A stretch of DNA of 64,000 nucleotides, taken from NCBI GenBank assembly GCA_965199935.1, contig CBDATD010000001.1, forward strand, positions 496,001 through 560,000, read 5' to 3'. The position numbers were made by a program, and so were the translations under genes. Origin of the DNA: JAPPLG01 sp965199935 (GTDB lineage: Bacteria > Bdellovibrionota > Bdellovibrionia > Bdellovibrionales > UBA1609). The notes under the pieces were generated by a model, which was not told the DNA's origin, did not search any database, and worked only from the letters and a program-made list of their open reading frames with translations. This document shows positions 52,111 through 60,753 of this stretch, in pieces. Each line of letters opens with the position of its first letter. Within the stretch, counting starts at the first letter, position 1.

Positions 52111-52359
52111 TTACTGGACACCTTGAGAAGATTTCTTTTGCAAAGCCTTTGATCTTTTCGAATCCCCCGCAACAACATTACAGCTTGGAAGAGTAGATTT
52201 CACAACAGCATCACCGCAAATATTGGAATAGCTTCTATCGGTCGCATCAAAAGCAGAGTGTGCGTGGCTGGAATACCGGCACTCTTGCTTATCCGATAAA
52301 ATACTAGCTTGGGATGAAACAGCACATAAAACCAAAAACAGCACAATAAAATATCTCAT
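52111..52359 (-). CDS. Small exported protein
   Basis: 82 residues from ATG 52359 with an ideal AGGAGG 6 nt upstream and a signal peptide (YFIVLFLVLCAVSSQA). The mature ~63 residues have three Cys (QECRYSSH, NICGD, LPSCNVV) and a basic tail. Upstream in-frame residues to 52416 are not part of the protein. Not recognised. Confidence 0.65.
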   Translation of the reverse strand: MRYFIVLFLVLCAVSSQASILSDKQECRYSSHAHSAFDATDRSYSNICGDAVVKSTLPSCNVVAGDSKRSKALQKKSSQGVQ

Positions 52360-52518
52360 AATCAACCTCCTAAAAAAACAACTTCCCCGCGGCAACTCTA
52401 AACGTAACTTAGGCACCGCACCCTTTCAATGAATATCGGCATAAGCACACCTGCACTTTAGCCCTAAAAAGCTAAACTGGACCAAAAACAATAAAAAAGC
52501 CTTTTACTTATATTTTTA

Positions 52519-55500
52519 CTACAAACCAGGCAGTTCGGGAGGGAGGGATGCTTTGAGATTTTTAAATACCTTCCAAATATTGTGAAAAGATTGTGCATTA
52601 TGTTCAATATATTCGGACACTGGACCATTTTTTGAGTCAAAGTTCAACACTTCCATTGGATGAATAGGTTGAATCACGCTTAAAACAGAATTTGGATAAA
52701 GACGATCATACTCCACAGACAATACAGCAATTTGTTTTTGAATTTTAAGAATCTCCGCCTCTACTTCTGCCAGCCGAAGGGACTTAGCCCGCAATATAAA
52801 ATACTGAGTATCTTCACCAATGCTGAAATTAAAATTAGGAATATGGCCGTAAAGGTTGATTGCAGATTGTTGTAAATTAACACCCATCTCTCCCTCAACT
52901 AAAATGCCAATCAGTTCTTCTGTTAATTCCCGGTGTCTCTGCTTCCATGCGTTGAACAGCTTTTCACGTTTCTGCACTAAATTCTGAATGTCTTCTCTCA
53001 AGAAAATCTGATGAAATTTTTCCTGCACTTCCATGAAAGTCAAATCTGCTTGTTCTTCCAGAAGGGGGAAAATAGCTTCGTACATTAAATCCGTCAGCTC
53101 ATAGGTGGTTTTTTCTAAGGGAGCGTAATATTTGCTGTGAAATTCATCATATTTTTGAGCCATAGATGCTGGAGGATTTTCAACAGCATCTTTAAAAACA
53201 TCACGAACCAAATGTATATCATGATCAATACTTTTCAAACCTTTCAATACCTTTAACAACTGTCTTTGCTCCTTGAATAAGCCCATCATTCTTTGCTCTA
53301 ATTCTATTACAGTTTCCACGTTTTCTCTAATTTCATCAATTCTCCTGGAATACTCTTTTATCTGTTCTTCTGTTAATTTTTTTCCATTATGCAGATTTTC
53401 TGAAAAATGATATAAATCAGGTGTATGCCTTCCATCAATAAAGTAAGCTATCCTCATATGGTTATTGTAATAACCTATAATTTCCTCTCTAATATTTCCG
53501 GGAATAAAACTATCTTGAAGAACCTGATGAATATCCCCATCGCCTTGAAACACTTGATGCATAAGACTTTTCCTGCCGTAAGAAGGCCCTTTTTTCAAAG
53601 GATAATATCTTTTACTCCAAATTTCTTCAGCTGAAATTTCATCTGAAAGAATTCCTTTTAAAATTTGTTGATTCTCTAAGCCGGAAAAATACTGATCTCT
53701 TTCATTTTGATTAAAAAAAGGATGGTTAGGAAAATCTTTGCTAAATTCTAACAAAGAAGACGCCGTTGTTGCTTTTTTTAAAACCTGAATAATATTATCA
53801 ACCAAATTAATCGGAGTATGTTCAATAACGAGATCCCTAACAGCAGGATAAACGTCCTTTCTCAACTCAGCATTCTTCAACATATCTATAATTTGATTCT
53901 GAATATCTTTAGGCAGTTGAAACCACTGCAAAACAGAGACGGCATCTTCTAATGGAAGGTCAGGGTGATTAATCTGCCGCTTCAATTTAGCTATAAAATA
54001 AGAATCTAATGTCACTGGAGGCACAGAATGCTCTTTGATAATAGAAAGAGCCTGTTTCATTATTTTTGAGATAGATTTTCCTTTTATCAAAGCAGATAAA
54101 TCTTTATTCATCTCTTCATATTGTACAAACTGAGACAGTTGATCACTGTAAGATTTTAAAGTCGGCAAATACTGTTTGCGAAACTCTTTTAATGATAGAA
54201 CAGAAAAATTATCTAAAATTCTAAACAGAATCCTCTGAGGGTCATATATGCGCAGAATGTTTCTTATGTCCTGTACGATCTTATCATTGACCCACTTTGG
54301 CTGATTTTCATTATTGTACCGTCTTAGGAGATCTAATATGTGAGTACGAACAGTAGGAGGAAAAGTAAATATTGAATACTCAGGCACTGGCACTTCGAGA
54401 TCAAAAGGAAACACATCAAAATCCTTTGGAAGACCTTTATTATTTCGAATGCTTTCCACAATATTTGAGATAGAAGAGCTGTCTTTATCAGGCTCCCGAA
54501 AATATCTGTATAATATCTTTTTAGAAAGTTGTTTCGCCTCTGCTTTATCCTTGATTTTTTCCAAATCCTTCAAAACAGAGGAAAGAACAGAAGAAAAACT
54601 GACGTGTGATCTTAAATTTCCCAGTGCTGTCTGTAAAGCCGAAACCTCCCTCTGAGATGACGCTAAAACTATTTCCTTCAATAGAGAAATCAAACGGTTC
54701 TCAGGCAGATGCTGTTCATACAGCTTTAAAGCTGATGTATAATCAGATTTCCGAATATTCGCCAAATTTTCCATATGATTCGCATCCCGCATGAGCCTGC
54801 TTCCTGTAAAATGCTTCAACCAGTATCGAGCAGATAAATCATTAAAATAATTTTGTAATATGAAAACTAAAGAGTCGTTTTTTATATCATTGTGACCGCC
54901 AGTTTTTGATTTCTTCAATAAATCCTTTGGTGTTGTACCTAATTTTTCTGCTATAAACCGCACAATTGACTCTATATCTAAGGGAGAATCAACGTCTTTA
55001 GAGTACTGATACCTGTTCAATAAATGTTTCACTTCTACCAGCATATTTGTCATTTTATCAACTCTCTGATCAAAATACTGCACTTCCACATTTGGCAGGG
55101 AATCAAAGTATTTGTGGAAAAAATCTTCCATTCCCAAATATACAAGAGGGTCATGCTTTCCTACCATCATCAGAGTATGAATCAAATTTTTCTGCTGTTG
55201 TTTGGGAACAAATTGATTCATTTGAGCTATAATAAGTCCAAGAAAAAATTCTCCCAACGGGCTTATTTTTCCAACAACATCAGTCCATACTTTACCTTCC
55301 CCTGAATCAGACAGCTTTTCGGACATCTGTCTGGCTGTATTCTGACTTTTGATAAAATTTCTTATTTTTTCTAAAAGAGGTTTTCCAGGGGAAGGATCTA
55401 AAACAGGAGGAGAGGCTGTAATAACTCCCTTCAATGAGGGATGAAAAAAATCAGTTTTTCCATTATATTTGCCTGTCATTCTCATAAGCTCATCAGTAAA

Positions 55501-56241
55501 CACAGCTCCAAAACTGTGACCATAAATAAAAAGAGGGACATTTGTTGGGATGTATTTCCTCGTAAAAGCCCCTAAAGAAAGAACTTCATCTTGAATACTG
55601 CCAAATATTTTTCGAGATCCTTCTGCGTGCATAGGAAGATCTATAGCAACACTTTCTATTCCATACTTCTCAAGATGCGTTAAACTGGGGGCAAAAGTTA
55701 CACTGCTTGTCGTGCGCGTTCCCCCTCCATGCAGATAAAGGACAGCCGCCTTAGCATCAGAGCTGACCAGCCATTTTTTATTCCAACGCCTTATGCGGTC
55801 TCTAATGCTATTGACTCCAAACAAAACATTCGTAGAAATGTGAACTCCTTTATAGGTGTAATGAGCTCTTGCTACCACAGCCTCTCCCCACTCCTGTAGT
55901 CGAACAAAGTAAGGATGTGTGCTGAATTCCTCCCGGTGGTTGATGGGAAAAACTCCTTCTGGAACAAGAGCCTGTAAGAGAGAAGGAAACTCCGTATTCT
56001 GAAGATTCCATTTAAGCTCCAACTCCTGATCCCTTTTAAAATCCAAATGATCAGAGTGAAAATCCCCATATTTAACTATAGAGGCTTTGATCTGCGCTTC
56101 ATACCGCGTGCCTGTTATAAAACTGCCCTCACAAAGGTCACTGGAAACAGAAAAAAAACTAAAAAACAATACAAAAGCTAGAATACCTGTTCTGCAAATC
56201 TTCCCAGCGGTTGATAAGGTTTGAATATCCTTTGCCGTCAT
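52519..56241 (-). CDS. Very large exported alpha/beta hydrolase with helical C-terminal region
   Basis: 1240 residues from ATG 56241, with GGAG 7 nt upstream; an upstream start at 56283 lacks this. The signal peptide is about 1-33. The hydrolase domain (about 40-410) shows an HGGG oxyanion-type motif at 171-174, nucleophile S243 in GHSFG, D364 in VGKHDPL and H406 in VKHLL, as in serine lipases/esterases. Residues 420-1240 are helix-rich, Lys/Glu-rich sequence without recognisable family, some coiled-coil-like (1090-1200). Such a tail could be a binding or delivery region; substrate unknown. Interesting for a predator or host-associated lineage. Confidence 0.7.
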   Translation of the reverse strand: MTAKDIQTLSTAGKICRTGILAFVLFFSFFSVSSDLCEGSFITGTRYEAQIKASIVKYGDFHSDHLDFKRDQELELKWNLQNTEFPSLLQALVPEGVFPINHREEFSTHPYFVRLQEWGEAVVARAHYTYKGVHISTNVLFGVNSIRDRIRRWNKKWLVSSDAKAAVLYLHGGGTRTTSSVTFAPSLTHLEKYGIESVAIDLPMHAEGSRKIFGSIQDEVLSLGAFTRKYIPTNVPLFIYGHSFGAVFTDELMRMTGKYNGKTDFFHPSLKGVITASPPVLDPSPGKPLLEKIRNFIKSQNTARQMSEKLSDSGEGKVWTDVVGKISPLGEFFLGLIIAQMNQFVPKQQQKNLIHTLMMVGKHDPLVYLGMEDFFHKYFDSLPNVEVQYFDQRVDKMTNMLVEVKHLLNRYQYSKDVDSPLDIESIVRFIAEKLGTTPKDLLKKSKTGGHNDIKNDSLVFILQNYFNDLSARYWLKHFTGSRLMRDANHMENLANIRKSDYTSALKLYEQHLPENRLISLLKEIVLASSQREVSALQTALGNLRSHVSFSSVLSSVLKDLEKIKDKAEAKQLSKKILYRYFREPDKDSSSISNIVESIRNNKGLPKDFDVFPFDLEVPVPEYSIFTFPPTVRTHILDLLRRYNNENQPKWVNDKIVQDIRNILRIYDPQRILFRILDNFSVLSLKEFRKQYLPTLKSYSDQLSQFVQYEEMNKDLSALIKGKSISKIMKQALSIIKEHSVPPVTLDSYFIAKLKRQINHPDLPLEDAVSVLQWFQLPKDIQNQIIDMLKNAELRKDVYPAVRDLVIEHTPINLVDNIIQVLKKATTASSLLEFSKDFPNHPFFNQNERDQYFSGLENQQILKGILSDEISAEEIWSKRYYPLKKGPSYGRKSLMHQVFQGDGDIHQVLQDSFIPGNIREEIIGYYNNHMRIAYFIDGRHTPDLYHFSENLHNGKKLTEEQIKEYSRRIDEIRENVETVIELEQRMMGLFKEQRQLLKVLKGLKSIDHDIHLVRDVFKDAVENPPASMAQKYDEFHSKYYAPLEKTTYELTDLMYEAIFPLLEEQADLTFMEVQEKFHQIFLREDIQNLVQKREKLFNAWKQRHRELTEELIGILVEGEMGVNLQQSAINLYGHIPNFNFSIGEDTQYFILRAKSLRLAEVEAEILKIQKQIAVLSVEYDRLYPNSVLSVIQPIHPMEVLNFDSKNGPVSEYIEHNAQSFHNIWKVFKNLKASLPPELPGL

Positions 56242-56602
56242 GTACTTTCTCCACACAAAGTATAAGTCACAGAGTGATAGCAAAGATCAAATTTCCTTTC
56301 AAGATATACTTTTAGACAGACTTCTTTCTCACGAGTGTTCACAAAAACATTATGTGATTTCAAATGATATTCCAGCATAAAAAATAAATAGTGAAAATTT
56401 TACACACTCTAACCTTGAACTATTTAAGATTTCTACAGATTTATCAAAAGCTTTCAAAGTGTGGAGGAAGGGGATTCACCCACATCCCGTTCGCTCCAGT
56501 GCAGGCTCACTTCAAGCTCTAAGAAAAACATCCCCTTGCTTCTCTGTGAAACCTGCTTTCACAGATTACATGGATACATCCTTCATTTCGAACCCACCAT
56601 GA
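56242..56602. other. Gap between the large hydrolase and tRNA-Ser
   Basis: AT-rich upstream region of the hydrolase gene. It contains GTGAAAATTTTACAC at 56391-56405, resembling an imperfect version of the operators at 33-35 kb. A stretch at 56461-56490 (GGAGGAAGGGGATTC) looks like a tRNA 3' end but has no matching 5' half. No gene is seen. Confidence 0.35.
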
Positions 56603-56632
56603 TAAAAAAGTATGAAACCTTCGGCCTCATAC
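56603..56632 (-). terminator. Rho-independent terminator after tRNA-Ser (GCT)
   Basis: The minus-strand RNA forms a 10-bp stem (GUAUGAGGCC with GGUUUCAUAC, two G-U pairs) and a GAA loop, followed by six U residues (opposite 56604-56609). It lies 12 bp past the end of the tRNA-Ser gene. Confidence 0.75.
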
Positions 56633-56644
56633 CTTTTTATTCTG

Positions 56645-56733
56645 CGGAGGGAGGGGGATTCGAACCCCCGGTATGGTTTTACCCATACAGTTGTTTAGCA
56701 AACAACCGGTTTCAGCCGCTCACCCATCCCTCC
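56645..56733 (-). tRNA. tRNA-Ser (GCT)
   Basis: 89-nt type II tRNA on the minus strand with acceptor GGAGGGA/TCCCTCC, anticodon loop TTGCTAA (GCT), a long variable arm and T-arm GGGTTCGAATCCC. CCA is not encoded. A terminator follows. Confidence 0.95.
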
Positions 56734-56893
56734 TTAATGAACTTCTTCTTATAATATAAATTATAAACTTAATCACTTAAAAAAAGACCCGCCCTTCATC
56801 CGCATCTTTAATGATGAAAAAAAAGAGAAAATAAAATTTAAGGAAGTAAATCCTTGATTTTTCCTACCGTTTTCAACAAGTATTAGGAAAGAA

Positions 56894-56967
56894 GTACCCG
56901 TAGCTCAACTGGATAGAGTACCTGACTACGGATCAGGAGGTTGTAGGTTCAAATCCTACCGGGTACG
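56894..56967 (+). tRNA. tRNA-Arg (ACG)
   Basis: 74-nt tRNA with acceptor GTACCCG/CGGGTAC, anticodon loop CTACGGA (ACG) and T-arm AGGTTCAAATCCT. CCA is not encoded. The anticodon A is normally edited to inosine, which reads CGU, CGC and CGA codons. Confidence 0.95.
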
Positions 56968-57009
56968 CGTGTGTAAAGAGGTCAAAAAACCTTTTCTCTG
57001 CCTCCATAC

Positions 57010-57048
57010 AAAAAAACACTCTCTCAAAGACTTCATCCCTTTTGAGAG
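57010..57048 (-). terminator. Rho-independent terminator after the prepilin gene
   Basis: On the minus strand, CTCTCAAA (57048-57041) pairs with TTTGAGAG (57028-57021), and a run of seven T (57016-57010) follows a short tail. It lies 50 bp past the stop of the prepilin gene. The stem has a long loop. Confidence 0.6.
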
Positions 57049-57097
57049 CAGGAGGCTTTTCATGCACTCAAAACCAGATTTCAAATACAATAGGAAA

Positions 57098-57949
57098 TTA
57101 TATAGGAGTAACACCATGGCAGTATATCCCATTATTCTTTTCAGAGATTTTCATTGCATTATTTCTGCCGCATAAAAAAACAGAATCATGGTCATCATTA
57201 AAGGGATCGTTGCAATGCTCTAAATATCCAGCTCCGTTGATTCTCCATGCATCAAGATCATTTGCATTTGATCCAAAATTTTTTGGGTCTAAAATATCAC
57301 CCACCGCATAAGCTATAAATCTTTTGTAATATTTATCGTTATTTTCCGGATAGGAATCATATTCTGGTCTAAGTTTTTCTGTTGCGGAGTCACAATAATA
57401 GGTGCTTCCAGCATACTCAGGCACATGATCCTCAGAACTGCCGCCGCCGCAATAATGATCTGGAATATAATAGCGGATTGAACTTATATCCGTATAAGAA
57501 AGCCCGCTAGGCAGAGTATTGCCCCATTTATTTTTAAACCAGCACTCTTTTCTTCCATCATCTTCAGTGTCTCCACAAAGCTCATAGTAGTTATTCAAAA
57601 AATTCCCTCCAAATGGGGTGGCACAAGGATTTTTCTTGTAATCTACTGAACGGATCCAAAAACCTACGTTGTACAGCATATAGCCTTTTGGAAACATCTT
57701 GCCTTCTAAGTCAAAAGTGTATGTATTATGTTCTAGAAAATGAGTTTTTTCCATATTGTACAAATGTCCTAGTTGAGTTTTAGCTCCTCTTGTGAGTGAT
57801 TTTGCTTTTGATTTATTGTACTGGGTGACGGAAAACACAGAAAGAATAGAAATGAGAGCTGACGCGCTTAATATCTCAATTAAAGAAAGCCCCCTCTGAC
57901 CTGCAAAGCGGACTCTTTGGCTCTTTGGCTCTTTGGCTCTTCCAATCAT
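57098..57949 (-). CDS. Type IV pilin-like / type II secretion pseudopilin
   Basis: 283 residues with a prepilin leader: a basic N-terminus, then GQRG-LSLIEILSASALISIL, cleavage expected after G20 with Glu at +5, and a hydrophobic helix. The mature domain is large and aromatic, with six or more Cys and a repeated Asp/Asn/Tyr-rich style (CGGGSSEDHVPEY, DPFNDDHDS), suggesting calcium or disulfide-stabilised surface. The leader codons contain an octanucleotide repeat. ATG 57949 lies 9 nt after a -10 hexamer. No pilus assembly genes are adjacent. Confidence 0.75.
   Translation of the reverse strand: MIGRAKEPKSQRVRFAGQRGLSLIEILSASALISILSVFSVTQYNKSKAKSLTRGAKTQLGHLYNMEKTHFLEHNTYTFDLEGKMFPKGYMLYNVGFWIRSVDYKKNPCATPFGGNFLNNYYELCGDTEDDGRKECWFKNKWGNTLPSGLSYTDISSIRYYIPDHYCGGGSSEDHVPEYAGSTYYCDSATEKLRPEYDSYPENNDKYYKRFIAYAVGDILDPKNFGSNANDLDAWRINGAGYLEHCNDPFNDDHDSVFLCGRNNAMKISEKNNGIYCHGVTPI
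57913..57941. repeat. Octanucleotide tandem repeat CTCTTTGG, 3.6 copies, inside the prepilin leader codons
   Basis: Three full copies of CTCTTTGG plus five bases, starting 6 codons or less after the prepilin ATG (minus strand). They encode AKEPKSQR. Eight is not a multiple of three, so gain or loss of a unit shifts the reading frame and stops pilin production: a classical phase-variation design. Confidence 0.85.
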
Positions 57950-57958
57950 CTAGGAGAG

Positions 57959-57988
57959 ATTCTATCATATACAGGAGTAAAAATTCAA
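57959..57988 (-). promoter_or_regulatory. Promoter for the prepilin gene, leaderless type
   Basis: On the minus strand TTGAAT (57988-57983) is followed after 18 bp by TAGAAT (57964-57959), which ends 9 bp before the ATG. No Shine-Dalgarno is present. The same -10 and spacer length are seen at rho. Confidence 0.5.
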
Positions 57989-58138
57989 CTCAAAGCGGTA
58001 ATAGTCCCAAAAGAAAACACTATCTCTAAAAAAGAAACAAAACAGCCTAAGCGCCGAACAAGACTCACAGCAACTCAGGCAAGTGATTCAGAAAAGAGAA
58101 TTAAAACTCTGTTAAGAAACACTGCACGTGAACCAAAA

Positions 58139-58663
58139 CTAACTATCTGCTTGTTGATCTGCTATATTTTTATTGGCATTTGGAAGCTTCGGCAAATCCC
58201 CCTCTTCCAACATATTATGGGATGAAACAGACGCCGCATTCACAATACGCTCCTCCAAAGAACCTGCCGGCTTCCTTACCACAGAATCCTCTGCAGTCCG
58301 AGGTGTTTGCGAAGAAGAAATATTGGAAGAAGGCTTAAAAAGCCCTAATTCTGCAAGAAAATTAGACAGACTCCCGTCTCCTTTCATAATAATATTTTTC
58401 AAAATATCCAAAGGAACCGAACAAGAAGAGCGTTTTTCAGCACCAAAAATAATTTGAGTGAACGTAGAGTTGGTAATATCGTCTTTTGTCTCATTATCAA
58501 TAACACGAACTTCTTCATTATTTTTAATCATTTTCGCAATGTCATTGAGTACAACATAAGAACTTTGCTCTGTATCGTAAAGTTTTCTATTTCCGTACCT
58601 CTTAATAATCTTTGGCTGATTTGCTGTCTTCTGCGATTTATTGACAATAAAATCTTGATTCAC
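58139..58663 (-). CDS. phaR: PhaR-type polyhydroxyalkanoate accumulation regulator
   Basis: 174 residues. The N-terminal DNA-binding module is IIKRYGNRKLYDTEQSSYVVLNDIAKMI, then VRVIDNETKDDITNSTFTQIIF, typical of the PhaR/PHB_acc domain, which binds DNA and often PHA granules. The C-terminus (about 105-174) is polar and low-complexity. GTG start at 58663 with GGGGGTAGGA upstream. No PHA synthase or phasin gene is nearby, so its role here is inferred from the domain only. Confidence 0.75.
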   Translation of the reverse strand: MNQDFIVNKSQKTANQPKIIKRYGNRKLYDTEQSSYVVLNDIAKMIKNNEEVRVIDNETKDDITNSTFTQIIFGAEKRSSCSVPLDILKNIIMKGDGSLSNFLAELGLFKPSSNISSSQTPRTAEDSVVRKPAGSLEERIVNAASVSSHNMLEEGDLPKLPNANKNIADQQADS

Positions 58664-59075
58664 TTCCTACCCCCTTTTGAAATGGAGGATCATCGTGACC
58701 CCAAGCAACACCCCATCCATGTGTGCATAAACAATGGGACCTACTCTAGTGATGATTGAAAGATTCTGTCAATACTTCATTAAACATTTTTTTTCACATA
58801 GCAGATGAAAGGCGAGTGAAACTTCTATCTCATTGGTCCACAGTTGACTCACGATGGGATAAAAATACAATCGTTTTAGTGAATTAAGTCACAAAACAAA
58901 TAAAGATACTTTAAATACTGCATCTAGACTTTCCGCCGAAATATCCCTTTCAAAAGAAGAAAATTCAAATCAAAAATCTTCTTTTTTTTGTCAAGTGTTT
59001 TGATGAAAAAATATTTTTCGAGTGTCGGACTCAAAAACATCAAGCTCCTTAACATTATTTCCGATTTATGGATTA
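58664..59075. other. Gap with an A/T-rich hairpin
   Basis: Divergent gap between phaR and the TPR lipoprotein. It holds an AAAAGAAGA / TCTTCTTTT stem (58952-58960 with 58977-58985) followed by four more T. On the plus strand it resembles a terminator, yet no plus-strand gene lies upstream, so a small RNA ending here is possible. No other feature is seen. Confidence 0.3.
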
Positions 59076-59915
59076 ATGGCATATAACAGTAAACATATTT
59101 TTTGGATGAGCTTATTTCTCCTCTGCTCCTGTGCGTCCAGCCTCAAATTTCCCCCTTATAAAAAACAACAGTTTGATAGACGCAGTCAGATAAATGCTGA
59201 TTATCTTTACTTAGCAGCTGAAATATCTAGTCTTGAAGGCAGGGAACTCATGTCTATAGACCGTTTTAAGAACATTCTCCAGACCTCATCAAAAATTTAT
59301 TCCTCTCATATCGTTCATTTTAGGCTTGCACAAGAATATTTGAAACAAGGCCTCATTGAACAAGCCCAAAAACAGTGTGAAATTTTTATTGACCAAAGCA
59401 GAAGCAAAACAGAAAAAATCAGAGGTTATCTACTGCTGGCAGAGATTCAAACCAGCATGAATCAATTAAAATCTGCTTTAAAACTGTACGAACAAATAAT
59501 CAAAACAGATAAAAACCATAAAACAGCCCTCTTACACCACAGCTTGTTGTCAGAAGAGTTAAAACGCCCCATAGCCCCCTCAGTTTTACAAAAACTGAAA
59601 TATCAAACCGAATTTCATCAATACAGAGGGGATTTCTTCTTATCTCAAGGAGAGGAATTAAAAGCGATCCGCTCTTTCAAGCAGGCTTTAAAACTTGAGC
59701 CTTCCAATCGCAGGGCTGCGCTTAAACTTTTTCAAATTTATGGATATAAGAACCAATATCATTTATTAACAAACTATATGGAAAAGTCAGATTTTCAAGA
59801 TACTTACATTGTTTCCTTAATGGCCAGAGCCTACCTCAGACAGGGAAAACAAGAGAAAATGCTCGAAAAATTGGAGAATCTGCTGTTGGACCATTCTATG
59901 GTCCACAGATTGTAA
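59076..59915 (+). CDS. TPR lipoprotein
   Basis: 279 residues. A hydrophobic segment (FWMSLFLLCSCASS) ends in a lipobox-like LCSC. Then follow TPR-type helices (about 50-260) such as AQEYLKQGLIEQAQKQCEIF and GEELKAIRSFKQALKLEPSN. The start is uncertain: ATG 59076 is used, but GTG 59022 and ATG 59106 are also in frame and none has a clear Shine-Dalgarno. Probably a periplasm-facing scaffold. Confidence 0.6.
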   Translation: MAYNSKHIFWMSLFLLCSCASSLKFPPYKKQQFDRRSQINADYLYLAAEISSLEGRELMSIDRFKNILQTSSKIYSSHIVHFRLAQEYLKQGLIEQAQKQCEIFIDQSRSKTEKIRGYLLLAEIQTSMNQLKSALKLYEQIIKTDKNHKTALLHHSLLSEELKRPIAPSVLQKLKYQTEFHQYRGDFFLSQGEELKAIRSFKQALKLEPSNRRAALKLFQIYGYKNQYHLLTNYMEKSDFQDTYIVSLMARAYLRQGKQEKMLEKLENLLLDHSMVHRL

Positions 59916-60008
59916 AGAACCTATTTTTCAAAAACCCTCTATAATCTTGAACACACCTTTAGTGAGTAAAATTTTTACATATCTTTTTAGGATGGTCCAT
60001 TGTAATAG

Positions 60009-60602
60009 ATGACCATGTTTAGCAGATGGTTTAGGAAAATTTTCCTGTTATATTTCATTTTTCTGACCGCCTGCCAAATCATCGAAACAACAAATATTCT
60101 TTATTTCAAAGGATCTCTCAATGTGGAGCAAAATCAGAGAAAGCAGAGCTATCCTGTGGAAATTTACACGGATATAAGCCTGCCTGTTCTCCAAGTGAAC
60201 TTTTTAACCCCTTTTGGGGGAGTTTTTGCAAGCTATCTATGGAAAAATCAGAAGCATCAAATAATCTTTCCCTCCCGCAGGCAATATTTCAAAGAGTCTA
60301 AGTGGCCCCCTCATTTCCCTTTACGAAGGGTTCTTCAAAACCCCTTATGGCTTTATCAGGCCTTATTGAAACAATTCCCCAAAAACTGGAATTGTGAAGA
60401 AACAAATCAAAAGTGTGAAATAAATCACCTCACAGTGGAGTGGGAAAAAAAAATTTTCCAAAAAGAGAAAATTCACATTCGCTCAAAAACAGAAAAACTT
60501 TCTTTAAACCTTAGTCCATACAAAAGCCCTTCCGGTGCTTCTTTGGACGCAAAAATACCTAAAGAATTTGAGCAAATTAAGAAATTAGATTCCATCCAAT
60601 AA
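60009..60602 (+). CDS. Putative lipoprotein, LolB-like in shape
   Basis: 197 residues with a signal peptide and lipobox LTAC (Cys near 22). The mature part has beta-rich stretches (ILYFKGSLNVEQNQRKQSYPVEIYTDISLPVLQVNFLTPFGGVFASYLW), as in small beta-barrel lipid carriers such as LolB, but no firm signature. ATG 60009 and 60015 are both possible; no Shine-Dalgarno is clear. It lies 94 bp after the TPR lipoprotein and may be co-transcribed. The LolB relation is a guess. Confidence 0.5.
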   Translation: MTMFSRWFRKIFLLYFIFLTACQIIETTNILYFKGSLNVEQNQRKQSYPVEIYTDISLPVLQVNFLTPFGGVFASYLWKNQKHQIIFPSRRQYFKESKWPPHFPLRRVLQNPLWLYQALLKQFPKNWNCEETNQKCEINHLTVEWEKKIFQKEKIHIRSKTEKLSLNLSPYKSPSGASLDAKIPKEFEQIKKLDSIQ

Positions 60603-60732
60603 GTTTTCATATTGCATGAGCCCCCCTGAAACACCTTCAAACACTGGAAATATTAGACACCTCTGTATTCACAACAGCCTCCGCCCTTATTTGGCAAACC
60701 TATTCAATCAAATCTTGAAGCATAGTGTTCCT

Positions 60733-60747
60733 TTCAGGTAACCTGAA
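60733..60747. promoter_or_regulatory. Inverted repeat directly upstream of secA
   Basis: TTCAGGT-A-ACCTGAA, 7-bp arms, ending 6 bp before the secA ATG. It may be a repressor site or an mRNA hairpin controlling secA translation. AGGT within it is also the only Shine-Dalgarno-like sequence near the start, so hairpin formation could mask it. Confidence 0.4.
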
Positions 60748-60753
60748 CAGACT

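Noticed and set aside
56391..56405. GTGAAAATTTTACAC as a fifth operator of the XRE cluster
   Set aside because: The left arm lacks the T of GTGTAA and the site is 150 bp from the hydrolase start; too weak to add to the set.
56461..56549. tRNA-like sequence on the minus strand upstream of the true tRNA-Ser
   Set aside because: Only a GGAGG...GGGGATTC stretch resembles a tRNA 3' end. The T-loop is not TTCGAAT and no matching acceptor 5' half or anticodon arm is found at the right distance.
58952..58989. Terminator for a plus-strand gene
   Set aside because: The stem is nearly all A/T and no plus-strand gene lies upstream; kept only as a remark on the gap.
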